A stretch of 64,000 nt of DNA from CAYVMX01 sp964452725. Its GTDB lineage: Bacteria; Patescibacteriota; Gracilibacteria; JAHISY01. The notes beneath the pieces are model-generated. The model did no database searches, was not told where the DNA came from, and was given only the letters and a program-made list of their open reading frames with translations. The stretch is from positions 1 to 64,000 of the forward strand of contig CAYVMX010000004.1 in assembly GCA_964452725.1 (NCBI GenBank), in the 5' to 3' direction. Positions 1-7,630 of the stretch are shown one piece after another. Position 1 is the first letter of the stretch; each line of letters begins with the position of its first letter. The translations under genes were made by a program, and so were the position numbers.

Positions 1-1008
1 GCGAGCTTTAGCTGGACGGATCCTGCTAGTACTTCGAATGATACCTTTTACTACGAGGTCAATACTATCGCTACAGCCGACCAGATTACAGGTGTAGAGA
101 GTAGTGTTACAACTCCTTATGTAGATGCGATCACCATCGCCAACGGTACGAGCTACTTCCATGTCCGACCACAGAACGGTGCGGGTACCTGGGGCACGGA
201 ACGAGTGTTTACACTGAACTACTACTGGAGCAATATCGCCATAGTCGCGGGTGACAATCAAGTGGGGAATATGAATGCCACACTCGGTACTGAGCTCAAA
301 GCCCGTGTGAGTAATGGTCTCGGTGTCTACCCAGGTGCCGACGAAGTAACTGTCACCTTTACTCTCACTAGCTATCCAAATAGTGGGGCAGTCAATGCCA
401 GCGGTCAGGCACTAAACAACGGCACATTTGGTACGACTTTCGGTGGTACGAGTACAGCGAAGACTGTCTCGACCGATGCTAATGGTTACGTTTCGGCAAT
501 CTTCGCACTGGGTGATCGTGCTGGTGATTACATAGTCACAGCCGACTTTACGGGGAATACTAGTGGTGCCAAGACCTTTAATGTATCAGAGCGAGAGCTA
601 TTTAAGCTCACCTTCAGCAAATCAACTGCCAATATCGCTGCCGACCCTAGCAGTAGCACGATTGGTAGTGATTCGCTCAACTTCACTGTCACGACCAATG
701 CGCTGAGCTATGACATCGCCAGTATTCCAAATCAGTGGCCAACCGAAGGTACAACTGCTGGTACAATCGGCAACTGGACTGGCACACTTGGCTTCGCTTG
801 GGACAATAATGGCACGACAACCACACCGACAGCTTGGAATGAAGCAGCTGGCAGCCCGACTGCGACGACGGTTTACAGCTGCTCAGGGGATACCTGCCAA
901 GCTGCGCTCTCACCGACGATTGATATACATTCAGCGGCAGACTATACCACTGCCGATGGTACTTATACCGATATTGTAAATTTCCAAGGCGCTAATATTG
1001 TCTTCTAA
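1..1008 (+). CDS. Ig-like surface protein, 5' truncated
   Basis: The reading frame is open from base 1, so the N-terminus lies outside the window; 335 residues are visible. The first ~70 residues contain a module (DTFYYEVN ... SYFHVRPQNGAGTWG) that recurs in the 1318-aa protein at 7631-11587. A middle Ig-like (invasin/Big-like) beta-sandwich follows, roughly residues 75-200. The C-terminal ~130 residues start FKLTFSKSTANIAADPS and end in a YTTADGTYTDIVNF strand, paralleling the C-terminus of the next gene (AVAYDFNVDYTTPADTYSG). Ser/Thr/Gly-rich composition and lack of catalytic motifs suggest an exported structural protein. No C-terminal membrane anchor or sorting signal is seen, so attachment would depend on a partner. 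Function is not identified. It is likely co-transcribed with the following surface genes. Confidence 0.75.
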   Translation, partial: ASFSWTDPASTSNDTFYYEVNTIATADQITGVESSVTTPYVDAITIANGTSYFHVRPQNGAGTWGTERVFTLNYYWSNIAIVAGDNQVGNMNATLGTELKARVSNGLGVYPGADEVTVTFTLTSYPNSGAVNASGQALNNGTFGTTFGGTSTAKTVSTDANGYVSAIFALGDRAGDYIVTADFTGNTSGAKTFNVSERELFKLTFSKSTANIAADPSSSTIGSDSLNFTVTTNALSYDIASIPNQWPTEGTTAGTIGNWTGTLGFAWDNNGTTTTPTAWNEAAGSPTATTVYSCSGDTCQAALSPTIDIHSAADYTTADGTYTDIVNFQGANIVF

Positions 1009-1180
1009 CAATCTCATGACTAAAAAAAGAATTATTTCGTACGCACGCGGCACTATCCCGCCTGGTGTCACATGTAGTCAAGCTCCACCTGGGCAAGCAC
1101 CACCTAATCGGCAAAAATCTTTCGCTCATTTAATCTCTAAAATATTCTCTCAACCCCTCACCAAAATAATCCCCTTTAAA
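1009..1180 (+). other. Spacer with possible extended N-terminus or leader
   Basis: The frame of the next gene stays open back to 998, with an in-frame ATG at 1016. A start there would add 55 residues (TKKRIISYARGTIPPGVTC...), Pro/Gln-rich and unlike a signal peptide. Because a clear signal peptide begins at 1181, I treat this stretch as untranslated leader or spacer. It contains short complementary segments (GGTGT near 1069, CACCACC near 1100) that could fold, but no riboswitch class was recognised. Confidence 0.35.
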
Positions 1181-2209
1181 ATGCAAAACAAAACTTCTCC
1201 TCCCGTTGCCGCGACATTACTACAAAAAATAAGTAGTATCGCGCTAGTCTTTACGCTCATGCTGGCCAGCTCTGTCAGCACGCTCGCAGCTGCCAATGAG
1301 TTTACTGGTACGGTCACAGCACCAACAGACGGTACACCTGGTAGCACCAATACAGCGATTACTTTTACCTTCGGTACGGCGACTGATGCACTCGCAGCTG
1401 GTGACAAAATCGTCATCACAGTTCCGACTGATTTTGGCAATTTCGCTGCTATTACAGCAGCAGATGTCAGCTTCACTACAGCTGATCTCAGCATAAATAA
1501 CGCCACAGCCGAAACTTTCAATACTACTCAAAGAACCATTACTTATGTACTCGGTGGCGCTGAATCAGCCACTGCTGCAGAAGTTGTCACTGTCACTATT
1601 GGCGCGACGAATTTTCTTACTTTCCCAGCTATCTCTGGTCAATACGCACTCCACATCTCTACCAAAAATACTAGCGATATAGTACAAGAGACTGGTTATG
1701 CCACTGTCAATATCGACACAACTGTCTCTGTGACGGCGATCGTCGCTGAAGCATTGATCATGACTATCAACAGCACCGCACTCAATCTAAATGCTGATCC
1801 AAGTGTAAATAATGGTCAAGATGCCACCCAAAGTACAGTCCTGAGTATTGCCTCCAATGCTTACGGCGGCTTCCTCATCACCGCGAGTCTGACTGATGGT
1901 GCGACTGCCAATCAACTCCTCGGTGCCAACAATGGTGCTGCACTAACCTCAGCAGGTGCTACTGATAATTACTTCAAATTCACTTCGACTACTCCAATCG
2001 GTGGTAATGGCAATCTTTCCGATGGCGGTATCGTCTCTACAAACACACCTTTTGCTGGTGCAACGACCGTCTATACTGCTGCTGGTGCTGGTGCAGATCT
2101 CGTCAATGACGGTGATGTCGCAGTGGCTTATGATTTCAATGTTGATTACACCACTCCAGCTGACACCTATTCAGGTACCATTACTTACACTGCTACTCCT
2201 ACTTTTTAA
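1181..2209 (+). CDS. Secreted surface protein with WxL-like C-terminal fold
   Basis: The protein has 342 residues. I chose ATG 1181 because it opens a classic signal peptide: a short polar start, hydrophobic SIALVFTLMLASSVSTLAAA, then a small-residue cleavage site. Residues ~30-190 form a domain that recurs at the N-terminus of the 1318-aa protein (a STN/TF..FGTATDALAAGDKIVI pattern, then a FPAISGQYALHI strand). Residues ~200-342 form a beta-rich domain ending PADTYSGTITYTATPTF. That ending resembles the last strands of the WxL domain family, but no Trp-x-Leu motif is present. The C-terminal domain parallels the preceding truncated gene. A DUF916-like membrane protein follows, as in WxL operons of Firmicutes. 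The WxL relationship is inference; export is well supported. Confidence 0.75.
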   Translation: MQNKTSPPVAATLLQKISSIALVFTLMLASSVSTLAAANEFTGTVTAPTDGTPGSTNTAITFTFGTATDALAAGDKIVITVPTDFGNFAAITAADVSFTTADLSINNATAETFNTTQRTITYVLGGAESATAAEVVTVTIGATNFLTFPAISGQYALHISTKNTSDIVQETGYATVNIDTTVSVTAIVAEALIMTINSTALNLNADPSVNNGQDATQSTVLSIASNAYGGFLITASLTDGATANQLLGANNGAALTSAGATDNYFKFTSTTPIGGNGNLSDGGIVSTNTPFAGATTVYTAAGAGADLVNDGDVAVAYDFNVDYTTPADTYSGTITYTATPTF

Positions 2210-2219
2210 GTATTTAAAT

Positions 2220-2263
2220 ACTAGTCTCCCTATAGGCTGTCTAGCACAGTATAGGGGGCTAGT
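2220..2263 (+). terminator. Long intergenic hairpin, possible weak terminator
   Basis: ACTAG.CTCCCTATA (from 2220) pairs with TATAGGGGG.CTAGT (ending 2263) around a 15-nt loop. No T-run follows, so it may be a transcript-processing or stabilising hairpin rather than an intrinsic terminator. A TATACT -10-like hexamer follows at 2286-2291, 33 nt before the next start codon. Confidence 0.45.
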
Positions 2264-2324
2264 CGCCAAACTTTCAGAAGCTCTCTATACTATGAACAAT
2301 ACAAATTTATTAAAATAATTAGCA

Positions 2325-3692
2325 ATGTCAGCTCTCTTACGCATCTTCACTACTTTCGTTACTAGCATTTTGCTTTTTGCGACAGTGACACAATTTGCGT
2401 TAGCAGTAGGTCTAAAACCCCTACGCACAGAGATGACTATAAAGCCTGGTGACACACAGACAGCTACTCTGACAATTATCAATTCGGAAGATCGCCAACT
2501 AACGGTAAGACCTGAAATCCAAGTCTATGTCCGCAATGATACAGCAGGTTATCCAATCGAAGCAGAGCTATCTGCCGATGACCCACGTAATATTGCCAGC
2601 TGGATTTCCTTCACAGAAGAGACTGTCGACTTAGCACCAAAATCCACCAAAGAAGTACTCTTCACTGTAGTTGTACCAAAAGATGCTGAGCCAGGTGGTC
2701 GCTATGCCTCGCTACTTTATTCACCAGTCTTGGGCAAAAACGATGGCGGAGTTCAAATTCAAACTCGCGTTGCTAGCCTGCTCTTGATCACCGTAGCTGG
2801 TGAGCAAAATTTCAATGGACAACTAACAGAATTTGGCATCAAAGACAATAAAATCTACAGTGATCAGCCTGTTCAGCTAGCCGTAGGTTTCGAAAATCAA
2901 GGTAACGTCCATGTAAAGGCTGCTGGTGATGTAACCCTCACCGATGAGACTGGTGCCAAAGTAACAGGAACTGCCTACTATACAGACCCGCAAACCGGTC
3001 AAAACATTTTGGCTGACGCGATTCCAGTCAATCTCAACCGTGGCAATATTTTGCCTACTTCGACGCGTGTATTTGTATCCGACTGGAATAGAAACATCAA
3101 GCCTGGTAAGTATGTAGCTGCACTCACGCTCTACTACGCAGCAGATCGACCACCTCTGACACAAACCACTCCAATCACTATCGATGAAAATATATTGCTG
3201 GACTCTCTCGATTTAAAAATCGCTACTAATGAAGCTGGGGAGGAAAACTCACAGTTCGTCCTCACTGCGACAAACAATGGTGATGTCTATGAGCGCCTTC
3301 AGGGTACGATCGAAGTTACCAATGAATTTGGTGATCTGGTACGTACAATTGAAATCCCAAAAGATATCGCATATCTCACACCTGGCGAAACTCAGACTTT
3401 TAATTTTGATTTTTTAGCTAAAAAAATCAAGGCTGGTGAGTACACTGCGATACTATCTGCGACTTATGGCTTTGACGCGACACCGATCACGATCAAGACT
3501 AACTTTTCCTCCAAAGAAGACTCAATCTTATCATTGCTACAGTCTCCAACTGGATTAGCTGCAGTTGGCGGATTGATAGTAGTCCTCATAATTCTGGCCT
3601 TTTGGGCGGGACGTCGCAAGACTCCACCACCGATAGATATCTCAGAATCACAAGATCCACCTGAGCCGCCAGCAGTGCCACCAACTATCTAA
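2325..3692 (+). CDS. DUF916-like membrane-anchored surface protein
   Basis: The protein has 455 residues with a signal peptide (residues ~1-27, ending TQFALA). The first mature domain (VGLKPLRTEMTIKPGDTQ, then long alternating strands up to ~residue 150) has the Ig-like pattern seen in DUF916/WxL-interacting proteins and in COG1470-type proteins. Two further beta-sandwiches follow, at about 170-290 and 300-395. A single C-terminal membrane helix (LAAVGGLIVVLIILAFWAG, ~residues 410-430) precedes a basic RRK and a short Pro-rich cytoplasmic tail. This is a wall-facing protein held by a C-terminal anchor, the same layout as WxLIP proteins of Firmicutes. It may bind the two secreted proteins encoded upstream; this role is inferred from layout and neighbours. 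No catalytic motif is seen. Confidence 0.7.
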   Translation: MSALLRIFTTFVTSILLFATVTQFALAVGLKPLRTEMTIKPGDTQTATLTIINSEDRQLTVRPEIQVYVRNDTAGYPIEAELSADDPRNIASWISFTEETVDLAPKSTKEVLFTVVVPKDAEPGGRYASLLYSPVLGKNDGGVQIQTRVASLLLITVAGEQNFNGQLTEFGIKDNKIYSDQPVQLAVGFENQGNVHVKAAGDVTLTDETGAKVTGTAYYTDPQTGQNILADAIPVNLNRGNILPTSTRVFVSDWNRNIKPGKYVAALTLYYAADRPPLTQTTPITIDENILLDSLDLKIATNEAGEENSQFVLTATNNGDVYERLQGTIEVTNEFGDLVRTIEIPKDIAYLTPGETQTFNFDFLAKKIKAGEYTAILSATYGFDATPITIKTNFSSKEDSILSLLQSPTGLAAVGGLIVVLIILAFWAGRRKTPPPIDISESQDPPEPPAVPPTI

Positions 3693-3727
3693 AACGCTAC
3701 CATCAAAAAAAACAAAAAGTTATAAAA

Positions 3728-6046
3728 ATGTTACTCAAAAAATTAAAACAAAAACGATCTTCTTTTGCCTGCTGGCGCAGTGTACTCGCTAGTATACTAG
3801 TTTTTTTATTGACCACCAGCAGCACACTTGCTGGCAATGTAACTACTACTGCGGGCGTACGTGCCGCTCCGGCTACAAACACTACGGCTATCTCGCCAGT
3901 CTCGGGTGTAGCCCGTATAACCTGGAATGCTAGCCCAAGCGAGACTAGTGGTAGTATTGATGCTTATCGGATTTATTATAAGCTCAGTACTGATCTCAGC
4001 TACACAGCCAACACAGTACTCTACCTACCAGCAACTCTGACCAAAGATATCGGTGGTCTGACAGTAGGTAGTAATTATGATTTCAAAGTTATGGCTCTTG
4101 GCTTCGATGCTGTCGAGAGTCGAGCTGACTGCCTCAGCTGTGAGGCAACCAATCTCACCATCGCTAGCAACGGACCCAGTGGCACAAGTCTAACTATCAA
4201 CGACACCTCACCAACTACTAGCCTCACGGTCTCACTCACAGCACAGGCTACCAACGCTACCGAGATGTATATCTCGGGTGATGTCGATGCAACACACGCC
4301 ACCTACGGTGGTAATGTCAATACTTGGATTGCGTACAGCACCAGTAAGACAGTCGCACTGACGGATTCCGATGGTATCAAAAGTGTGAGCATCAAGTACC
4401 GCAGTGCTGATCTCGTCGAGAGCAGTGTCTCTACACAGCAGATCACACTCGCCAGACCGCCGACTAGCACAAGTCTAACTATCAACGACACCTCACCAAC
4501 TACTAGCCTCACGGTCTCACTCACAGCACAGGCTACCAACGCTACCGAGATGTATATCTCGGGTGATGTCGATGCAACACACGCCACCTACGGTGGTAAT
4601 GTCAATACTTGGATTGCGTACAGCACCAGTAAGACAGTCGCACTGACGGATTCCGATGGTATCAAAAGTGTGAGCATCAAGTACCGCAGTGCTGATCTCG
4701 TCGAGAGCAGTGTCTCTACACAGCAGATCACACTCAATCGAACCGTTGCACCACCAGCTGGTGGTGGGGGAGGTGGGGGAGGTGGGGGAGGATCTTCTTC
4801 GAGCAGCACTACTACGAGTACTACCCCCACACCAGACAGCACTACAACACCAGCAACAACGACAGAAATAGTCAATCAAACAAATAACAATACGACTGAT
4901 ACGGTGGGGAAGTCAGCTGACGCTACAGCTACTACTGCCGAGACTACTAATGGGTCTACAACTAGCGGCGGTAGCAAATTTACTGATCTGACTGCTACCC
5001 ACTGGAGCTATAGTGCCGTAGAGAGTCTCTCTGAGGCTGGCGTACTTTCGGGCTATCCTGATGGTACTTTTCAACCAGATCGCGCTATGAACCGCGCCGA
5101 ACTGACGAAAGTTGCACTCCTTAGCTTCAAGGAAAATACTGAGACAAATACCAGTAACACAAATACAACTCATGCAGCAGCCAGCACGGCGACTACAGAC
5201 ACGGATTTCCCTGATATAGCGAGTGACAGCTGGTATGGATCATACATCACAGAAGCCCGTTCACGCGGTATAGTCTCAGGATATGACGATGGACTCTTTC
5301 GTCCTACCAAAAAAGTAACTCGTGCCGAAGCATTAAAAATATTGATCGGAGCGACTGGGTTCACGGCTGCAGATACAAAATCTATATCGCCATTTGAAGA
5401 TGTGGATCCTACAGCTTGGTATACCCCTTATGTCGATTGGGCTGCCGAGCAGGGCATCATCACCGGTTACAAAGTAGAAACTCCAAGCTACCAATTTACT
5501 CGTACTCTCAGAATTGGTAATTATGGATCTGATGTCGGTGCTCTACAATATCTCCTCGGTAAATTGAAATACTATCGTGGTGTAACCTCACACTACTTTG
5601 GCTACGTCACTCAGGCAGGACTCCTACGAATGCAGCGAGCCATACTGACACCTGGCACCTATAAGCCCGGCGTACTAGATCAAAAAACTCAAGCAACACT
5701 ATATGACATAACTGGTATCAACCGAGGCAAAGTACGTTACGAGTTTCGACCAGGACAAACAGTCACTCGTGCCGAGGCAGCTCAGATCGCCAAAATGCTG
5801 CGTGAACTCAAGCAAAATGGATTTACCGATCTGCACTCAGCACCCAGCTCTGACCCATCACAACCAGCCTTGGATCTAGAGTACGATCTAGACCAAGTCC
5901 CTACAGAGCAACCAATCGTTCCAACTGCTACTAGGACAAACAATCAGCTCAAATCAGTAAATTTGCCAGCAGTACTCAAGGCAAACATACTAGGAGATGA
6001 GAACACGCCATCGGCATCTTGGCTGGATCTCGTTCAACAGTTTTGA
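3728..6046 (+). CDS. SLH-domain surface protein with FN3 and PG-binding insert
   Basis: The protein has 772 residues. A signal peptide covers residues ~1-35, followed by an FN3-like domain (~45-135) and two identical ~90-residue Ig-like repeats (~152-241 and 247-336). A Gly11/Ser/Thr linker leads to three S-layer homology repeats. SLH1 starts at F418 and SLH2 at F494. SLH3 begins at F556 but is interrupted by ~80 residues resembling a peptidoglycan-binding type 1 domain (from R592: RIGNYGSDVGALQYLL ... LLRMQRA) and resumes at ~671 (FRPGQTVTRAEAAQIAKML). SLH repeats normally bind pyruvylated wall polymer, so this protein should be non-covalently wall bound and display the Ig repeats outward. 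Its 3' end overlaps the next ORF. No Shine-Dalgarno motif precedes ATG 3728; the leader is A-rich. Confidence 0.85.
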   Translation: MLLKKLKQKRSSFACWRSVLASILVFLLTTSSTLAGNVTTTAGVRAAPATNTTAISPVSGVARITWNASPSETSGSIDAYRIYYKLSTDLSYTANTVLYLPATLTKDIGGLTVGSNYDFKVMALGFDAVESRADCLSCEATNLTIASNGPSGTSLTINDTSPTTSLTVSLTAQATNATEMYISGDVDATHATYGGNVNTWIAYSTSKTVALTDSDGIKSVSIKYRSADLVESSVSTQQITLARPPTSTSLTINDTSPTTSLTVSLTAQATNATEMYISGDVDATHATYGGNVNTWIAYSTSKTVALTDSDGIKSVSIKYRSADLVESSVSTQQITLNRTVAPPAGGGGGGGGGGGSSSSSTTTSTTPTPDSTTTPATTTEIVNQTNNNTTDTVGKSADATATTAETTNGSTTSGGSKFTDLTATHWSYSAVESLSEAGVLSGYPDGTFQPDRAMNRAELTKVALLSFKENTETNTSNTNTTHAAASTATTDTDFPDIASDSWYGSYITEARSRGIVSGYDDGLFRPTKKVTRAEALKILIGATGFTAADTKSISPFEDVDPTAWYTPYVDWAAEQGIITGYKVETPSYQFTRTLRIGNYGSDVGALQYLLGKLKYYRGVTSHYFGYVTQAGLLRMQRAILTPGTYKPGVLDQKTQATLYDITGINRGKVRYEFRPGQTVTRAEAAQIAKMLRELKQNGFTDLHSAPSSDPSQPALDLEYDLDQVPTEQPIVPTATRTNNQLKSVNLPAVLKANILGDENTPSASWLDLVQQF
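4182..4450 (+). repeat. Tandem direct repeat, copy 1 (269 bp)
   Basis: Identical by eye to 4467-4735, with a period of 285 bp (95 codons) including a 16-bp linker that differs from the flanks. It encodes one Ig-like domain of the SLH protein. Perfect nucleotide identity, including third positions, points to recent duplication or ongoing gene conversion. Confidence 0.95.
4467..4735 (+). repeat. Tandem direct repeat, copy 2 (269 bp)
   Basis: Second copy of the 4182-4450 unit, with no visible mismatch. Copy number may vary between cells or have been collapsed in assembly, because a repeat longer than a short read is hard to resolve. Confidence 0.95.
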
Positions 6047-7190
6047 CGATAAATTACTTGCAAGCTCTTTGGCATCTGCCTCTCAAACCTTTACAATAGG
6101 TGCGATTTTGAATTTATCTGACCTCACGATACCGCCTGAGCTGCAAACCATATTGAGATATCAAATTGGTGACAATACAGTTGCGACCTTTGCGCTTGCA
6201 CTAGCGGTTTTTCTCGTTATTTGGTTTAGTTTTTGGATTTTTCAGATTATCATTTTGAAACGTCTCAAGCAGCTCGCTAAGCAAACTAAAACAGACTTTG
6301 ACGACACACTTATCGACCTTATCGAAGAGATTCCTAGTTGGTTCTATCGTCTAATCGCTTTATATATTGGTTTAAAATTCATCACGCTAGGGGAGCAAAT
6401 CAACTGGACAATTGATGCTATTTTTATAATTACGATTATTTACAGAGCAGTCCTTTTTTTACAGCACTTCATAGCCTACAGCCTAGGAAAACTCTGGGCA
6501 CGCACCCCAGAGGAGCAGACGACCAACCAGACAGCACTGCGCGGCGTACAAATGCTCGCCAATATCACACTCTGGGCAGCTGGACTCCTACTAGTGCTGG
6601 CGAATCTCGGATTCGAAGTCAATGCGCTGATAGCAGGTCTAGGCGTCGGTGGTATCGCTATCGCTTTTGCTTTGCAAAATATCCTTGGCGATCTCTTTAG
6701 TTCGTTTGCGATCTACTTCGATCGTCCATTTGAGATTGGCGACTACATCACCGTAGGGGAGCGCAACGGTATAGTAAAGAAAATTGGTCTCAAAACTACT
6801 CGCATTACAGCGCTCCAAGGCGAAGAGATCGTTATTAGCAACCAAGAACTTACCAATTCTCAAATTCAAAACTTCAAAAAGATGGAGAGAAGGCGAGTGT
6901 TGTTTGCTATCGGAGTGACCTATTGCACATCTGCTGCCAAATTAAAGAAAATCCCTAGTTTAGTCGAAAAAGCTGTAGTTCAAGCCAAAAAATGTACCTT
7001 TGATCGCTGTCATTTTAAAGAATTTGGCGACTTTAGTCTTAATTTCGAGATTGTGTACTACTTCGCTGACAATGACTACACCAAGTATCTCGATGCTAGA
7101 CAGGAAATCAATCTCGCCATTAGAGAGTTTTTTGAGAAAGAAAAGATCGAAATGGCATTCCCAACCCAGACCGTCATACTCCAGAAATAA
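5997..7190 (+). CDS. Small-conductance mechanosensitive channel, MscS family
   Basis: The protein is up to 397 residues. Three to four membrane helices occupy the first ~220 residues, including FALALAVFLVIWFSFWIF. The pore-lining helix region (IAGLGVGGIAIAFALQNIL) is followed by the conserved beta domain (FDRPFEIGDYITV, then NGIVKKIGLKTTRI), which defines MscS. The C-terminal alpha/beta domain extends to residue 397. The channel releases solutes on hypo-osmotic shock from the inner membrane. The start is uncertain. ATG 5997 overlaps the SLH gene by 50 bp and has AGGAG abutting it; TTG 6069 or TTG 6108 (preceded by AGGTG) would be alternatives that lose only soluble N-terminal residues. Confidence 0.9.
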   Translation: MRTRHRHLGWISFNSFDDKLLASSLASASQTFTIGAILNLSDLTIPPELQTILRYQIGDNTVATFALALAVFLVIWFSFWIFQIIILKRLKQLAKQTKTDFDDTLIDLIEEIPSWFYRLIALYIGLKFITLGEQINWTIDAIFIITIIYRAVLFLQHFIAYSLGKLWARTPEEQTTNQTALRGVQMLANITLWAAGLLLVLANLGFEVNALIAGLGVGGIAIAFALQNILGDLFSSFAIYFDRPFEIGDYITVGERNGIVKKIGLKTTRITALQGEEIVISNQELTNSQIQNFKKMERRRVLFAIGVTYCTSAAKLKKIPSLVEKAVVQAKKCTFDRCHFKEFGDFSLNFEIVYYFADNDYTKYLDARQEINLAIREFFEKEKIEMAFPTQTVILQK

Positions 7191-7204
7191 ACTAACAATA
7201 CGAT

Positions 7205-7483
7205 ATGCCACCAGAAACCAACAGGGAGTCATTTATGCCACCCATCAAATATCTAAAAAACCTAGCTATCGGCACTCGCAATCAGCTTGAGTCTATTCAT
7301 CTCCAGTATCGTGTCAATCAACTGACAAAAGAAATTGCTGAAATCGAAGAATTTTTAGAGGCATTAGAGGGTCATGCCCCAAAAGAAATATTAAAACAAT
7401 ATCCAGTAAGACTAAAAAACAGGCAAGAGTCACGAGCATCTCTTTTGGAAAAATTAACTAATCTGGCAGAGGAGCGTGTTTGA
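7205..7483 (+). CDS. Small coiled-coil hypothetical protein
   Basis: This 92-residue protein is highly charged and helix-rich. Residues ~28-55 (QLESIHLQYRVNQLTKEIAE) and ~70-92 (RLKNRQESRASLLEKLTN) have heptad-like spacing typical of a short helical hairpin. No signal peptide or membrane helix is present. An alternative start at 7235 (MPPIKYLKNL) is possible. It lies 14 bp after the MscS gene and is probably co-transcribed with it. I do not recognise a family. Confidence 0.55.
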   Translation: MPPETNRESFMPPIKYLKNLAIGTRNQLESIHLQYRVNQLTKEIAEIEEFLEALEGHAPKEILKQYPVRLKNRQESRASLLEKLTNLAEERV

Positions 7484-7497
7484 AGTATCTATCTAAG

Positions 7498-7521
7498 CAC
7501 ACACAATGTATCTTGTGTGTG
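7498..7521 (+). terminator. Perfect 9-bp hairpin after the 92-aa gene
   Basis: CACACACAA (7498-7506) and TTGTGTGTG (7513-7521) form a perfect stem with a 6-nt loop. There is no downstream T-run, so intrinsic termination is unsure. Its place between a gene end (7483) and the promoter of the next gene favours a transcript-end role. Confidence 0.5.
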
Positions 7522-7589
7522 GTAATTAGGATACCTAGCAGCACTAAGTGACGATACTGTTTATTTGGTCTACGCGGTGTCCAAACTCT

Positions 7590-7618
7590 TGATTTTTGGC
7601 CTGAAATAGAGTATAATT
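7590..7618 (+). promoter_or_regulatory. Sigma70-type promoter for the 1318-aa surface gene
   Basis: TTGATT (7590-7595), a 17-nt spacer and TATAAT (7613-7618). Transcription should begin near 7625, about 6 nt before ATG 7631, so the mRNA would be nearly leaderless. No Shine-Dalgarno motif is present. Confidence 0.8.
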
Positions 7619-7630
7619 ACTGGATAATAA

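Noticed and set aside
1009..1180. Cyclic-di-GMP or other riboswitch upstream of the 342-aa surface gene
   Set aside because: Short complementary pieces exist, but no known aptamer core could be matched.
4303..4875. Antisense ORFs through the Ig repeats, including a Pro-rich one
   Set aside because: They are mirror products of the repeated, Gly/Ser-rich coding strand, duplicated only because the repeat is duplicated.
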